Virus record (IMG/VR): IMGVR_UViG_3300030450_002023 | Location: 1 to 23,568 of that record | From: a virus | Length of the DNA stretch: 23,568 nucleotides | Reading direction: 5' to 3' (one strand) | In this document: positions 23,087-23,568 of the stretch, in pieces | How the letters are laid out: each line of letters starts with the position of its first letter | How positions within the stretch are numbered: position 1 is the first letter of the stretch | Made by a program: the position numbers and the translations under genes | Notes under the pieces: generated by a model | Told to the model about the DNA's origin: nothing | Database searches by the model: none | The model's input: the letters and a program-made list of their open reading frames with translations, nothing else

Positions 23087-23310
23087 TACTTTGCGTTCCT
23101 TCTATTTCTTCTTCCAATAGCTTGATTTCTCATACTTCTTTGAATAGCTCGACCCATCATCACATAATAATTAGTTGTTACTGTATGTTTTGATCTTGTT
23201 TTCTTTGTAGCTTCTCGATAAGCAGCATCAATAGAACCAAACCCTTTACCGCTTCTACCTGATCTTGTTTGTATATCAGGAATCTTGTTTACATTTCTTT
23301 TTTTAGGCAT
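23086..23310 (-). CDS. Small basic protein (74 aa)
   Basis: Begins MPKKRNVNKIPDIQTRSGRS, then GKGFGSIDAAYREATKKTRS, a short hydrophobic-ish beta segment (VTTNYYVMMG) and an Arg/Asn-rich end (IGRRNRRNAK). Strongly basic with very few acidic residues. AAGGAGA six bases before the ATG is the best ribosome-binding site in the window, so this gene is well expressed. Its stop overlaps the ATG of the 31-aa gene (TAATG). No family recognised. Nucleic-acid binding is likely from composition. Confidence 0.72.
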   Translation of the reverse strand: MPKKRNVNKIPDIQTRSGRSGKGFGSIDAAYREATKKTRSKHTVTTNYYVMMGRAIQRSMRNQAIGRRNRRNAK

Positions 23311-23322
23311 AACTAATCTCCT

Positions 23323-23433
23323 TCACTGACAACTCTCACAATACTCGGGATTCTCTAACCCACACTCTAACACCTCATCATCATCATCATCAACCATCGA
23401 CCAATCCAGATCAACCAACTTCTTACCCTCCAC
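23323..23433 (-). CDS. 36-aa acidic protein with three cysteines, GTG start
   Basis: GTG at 23431-23433 has GGAGG five bases upstream, a strong ribosome-binding site. The frame ends at TGA 23323-23325, which lies just before the ribosome-binding site of the 74-aa gene. The product begins V/M-EGKKLVDLDWSMV, has a run of five Asp and ends in ECGLENPEYCESCQ, with cysteines at 24, 32 and 35. C-x7-C-x2-C could form half of a zinc site, perhaps in a dimer. 'LENPEYCESC' resembles endings I remember from small actinobacterial phage proteins. Being acidic beside three basic proteins, it could be a partner of one of them; that is speculation. Confidence 0.6.
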   Translation of the reverse strand: MEGKKLVDLDWSMVDDDDDEVLECGLENPEYCESCQ

Positions 23434-23508
23434 AAAAACCTCCAAACACTCGTTGATAAAATTACCAAGACCAGATACCCTACACTATACCGCAAAACCA
23501 AACGGGAA

Positions 23509-23532
23509 CTGTGGACCCTTGACCAACCACAG
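23509..23532. repeat. Inverted repeat CTGTGG-N12-CCACAG upstream of operon
   Basis: Perfect 6-base arms separated by 12 bases, 76 bases before the GTG of the 36-aa gene. No U-run follows on the minus strand. It might be an operator or a weak hairpin. A -10-like TATAGT (minus strand) lies about 22 bases further downstream but I find no matching -35, so no promoter is called. The rest of 23434-23568 shows no gene I can support. Confidence 0.3.
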
Positions 23533-23568
23533 CAACGCTTGTAAGAAGCGCCCGACTAACTATCGGTG

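Noticed and set aside
23434-23508. Possible promoter with TATAGT upstream of the tiny-gene operon
   Set aside because: No acceptable -35 box at 16-18 bases; the match is one hexamer in AT-rich DNA.
23533-23550. CGCTT-GTAAG-AAGCG small hairpin near the window end
   Set aside because: Five-base stem with no U-run or gene boundary that I can see; likely chance.

Overview
The window is one arm of a tailed-phage genome, probably podovirus-like. Every gene I can support lies on the minus strand, so transcription runs from the high coordinates towards position 1. Genes are packed almost end to end. Seven junctions are TAATG (stop and start share one base) and two are ATGA, so much of the region probably behaves as one translationally coupled late operon. 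I see no tRNA, integrase, insertion sequence or CRISPR. The sequence is moderately AT-rich.

Layout in transcription order. (1) 23.57-22.35 kb: tiny genes before the terminase. They are a 36-aa acidic Cys-containing protein, three very basic proteins (74, 31 and 87 aa), a 70-aa Cys/His protein and a 60-aa protein. (2) 22.35-18.67 kb: large terminase with an N-terminal helix-turn-helix-like segment, then portal. (3) 18.67-5.22 kb: a 121-aa protein, a single 9.5-kb gene for a 3175-aa protein, then proteins of 255, 593 and 338 aa. This block fills more than half the window, and I read it as internal virion/DNA-ejection proteins. (4) 5.2-3.5 kb: a candidate promoter, scaffold, an HK97-fold major capsid protein resembling the N4-gp56 family, and a terminator hairpin. 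(5) 3.5-1.1 kb: a small virion protein, a tail fibre with an internal duplication, and a 43-aa overlapping gene. (6) 1.1-0 kb: M15 peptidase endolysin with a peptidoglycan-binding domain, r1t-like holin, and the beginning of a repetitive Ala/Val/Thr protein cut off by the window edge.

Host inference: the r1t-like holin, the M15 plus PG-binding endolysin, the small Cys/His protein and the style of the internal proteins resemble phages of Actinobacteria. The MPYGKGTYG peptide and the fibre C-terminal domain resemble proteins of uncultured marine phages. A phage of a low-GC aquatic actinobacterium is my best guess, but it rests on remembered family resemblance and not on a search.

How it works together: terminase packages DNA through the portal into a procapsid built on scaffold and capsid protein. 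The giant protein and its three or four partners are probably packaged inside and released with the DNA. The fibre binds the host, and endolysin with holin lyses it. No tape measure, tail tube or tail terminator is visible. The most unusual items are the 3175-aa protein, the run of very short basic genes, and a hairpin that masks the ribosome-binding site of the capsid gene.
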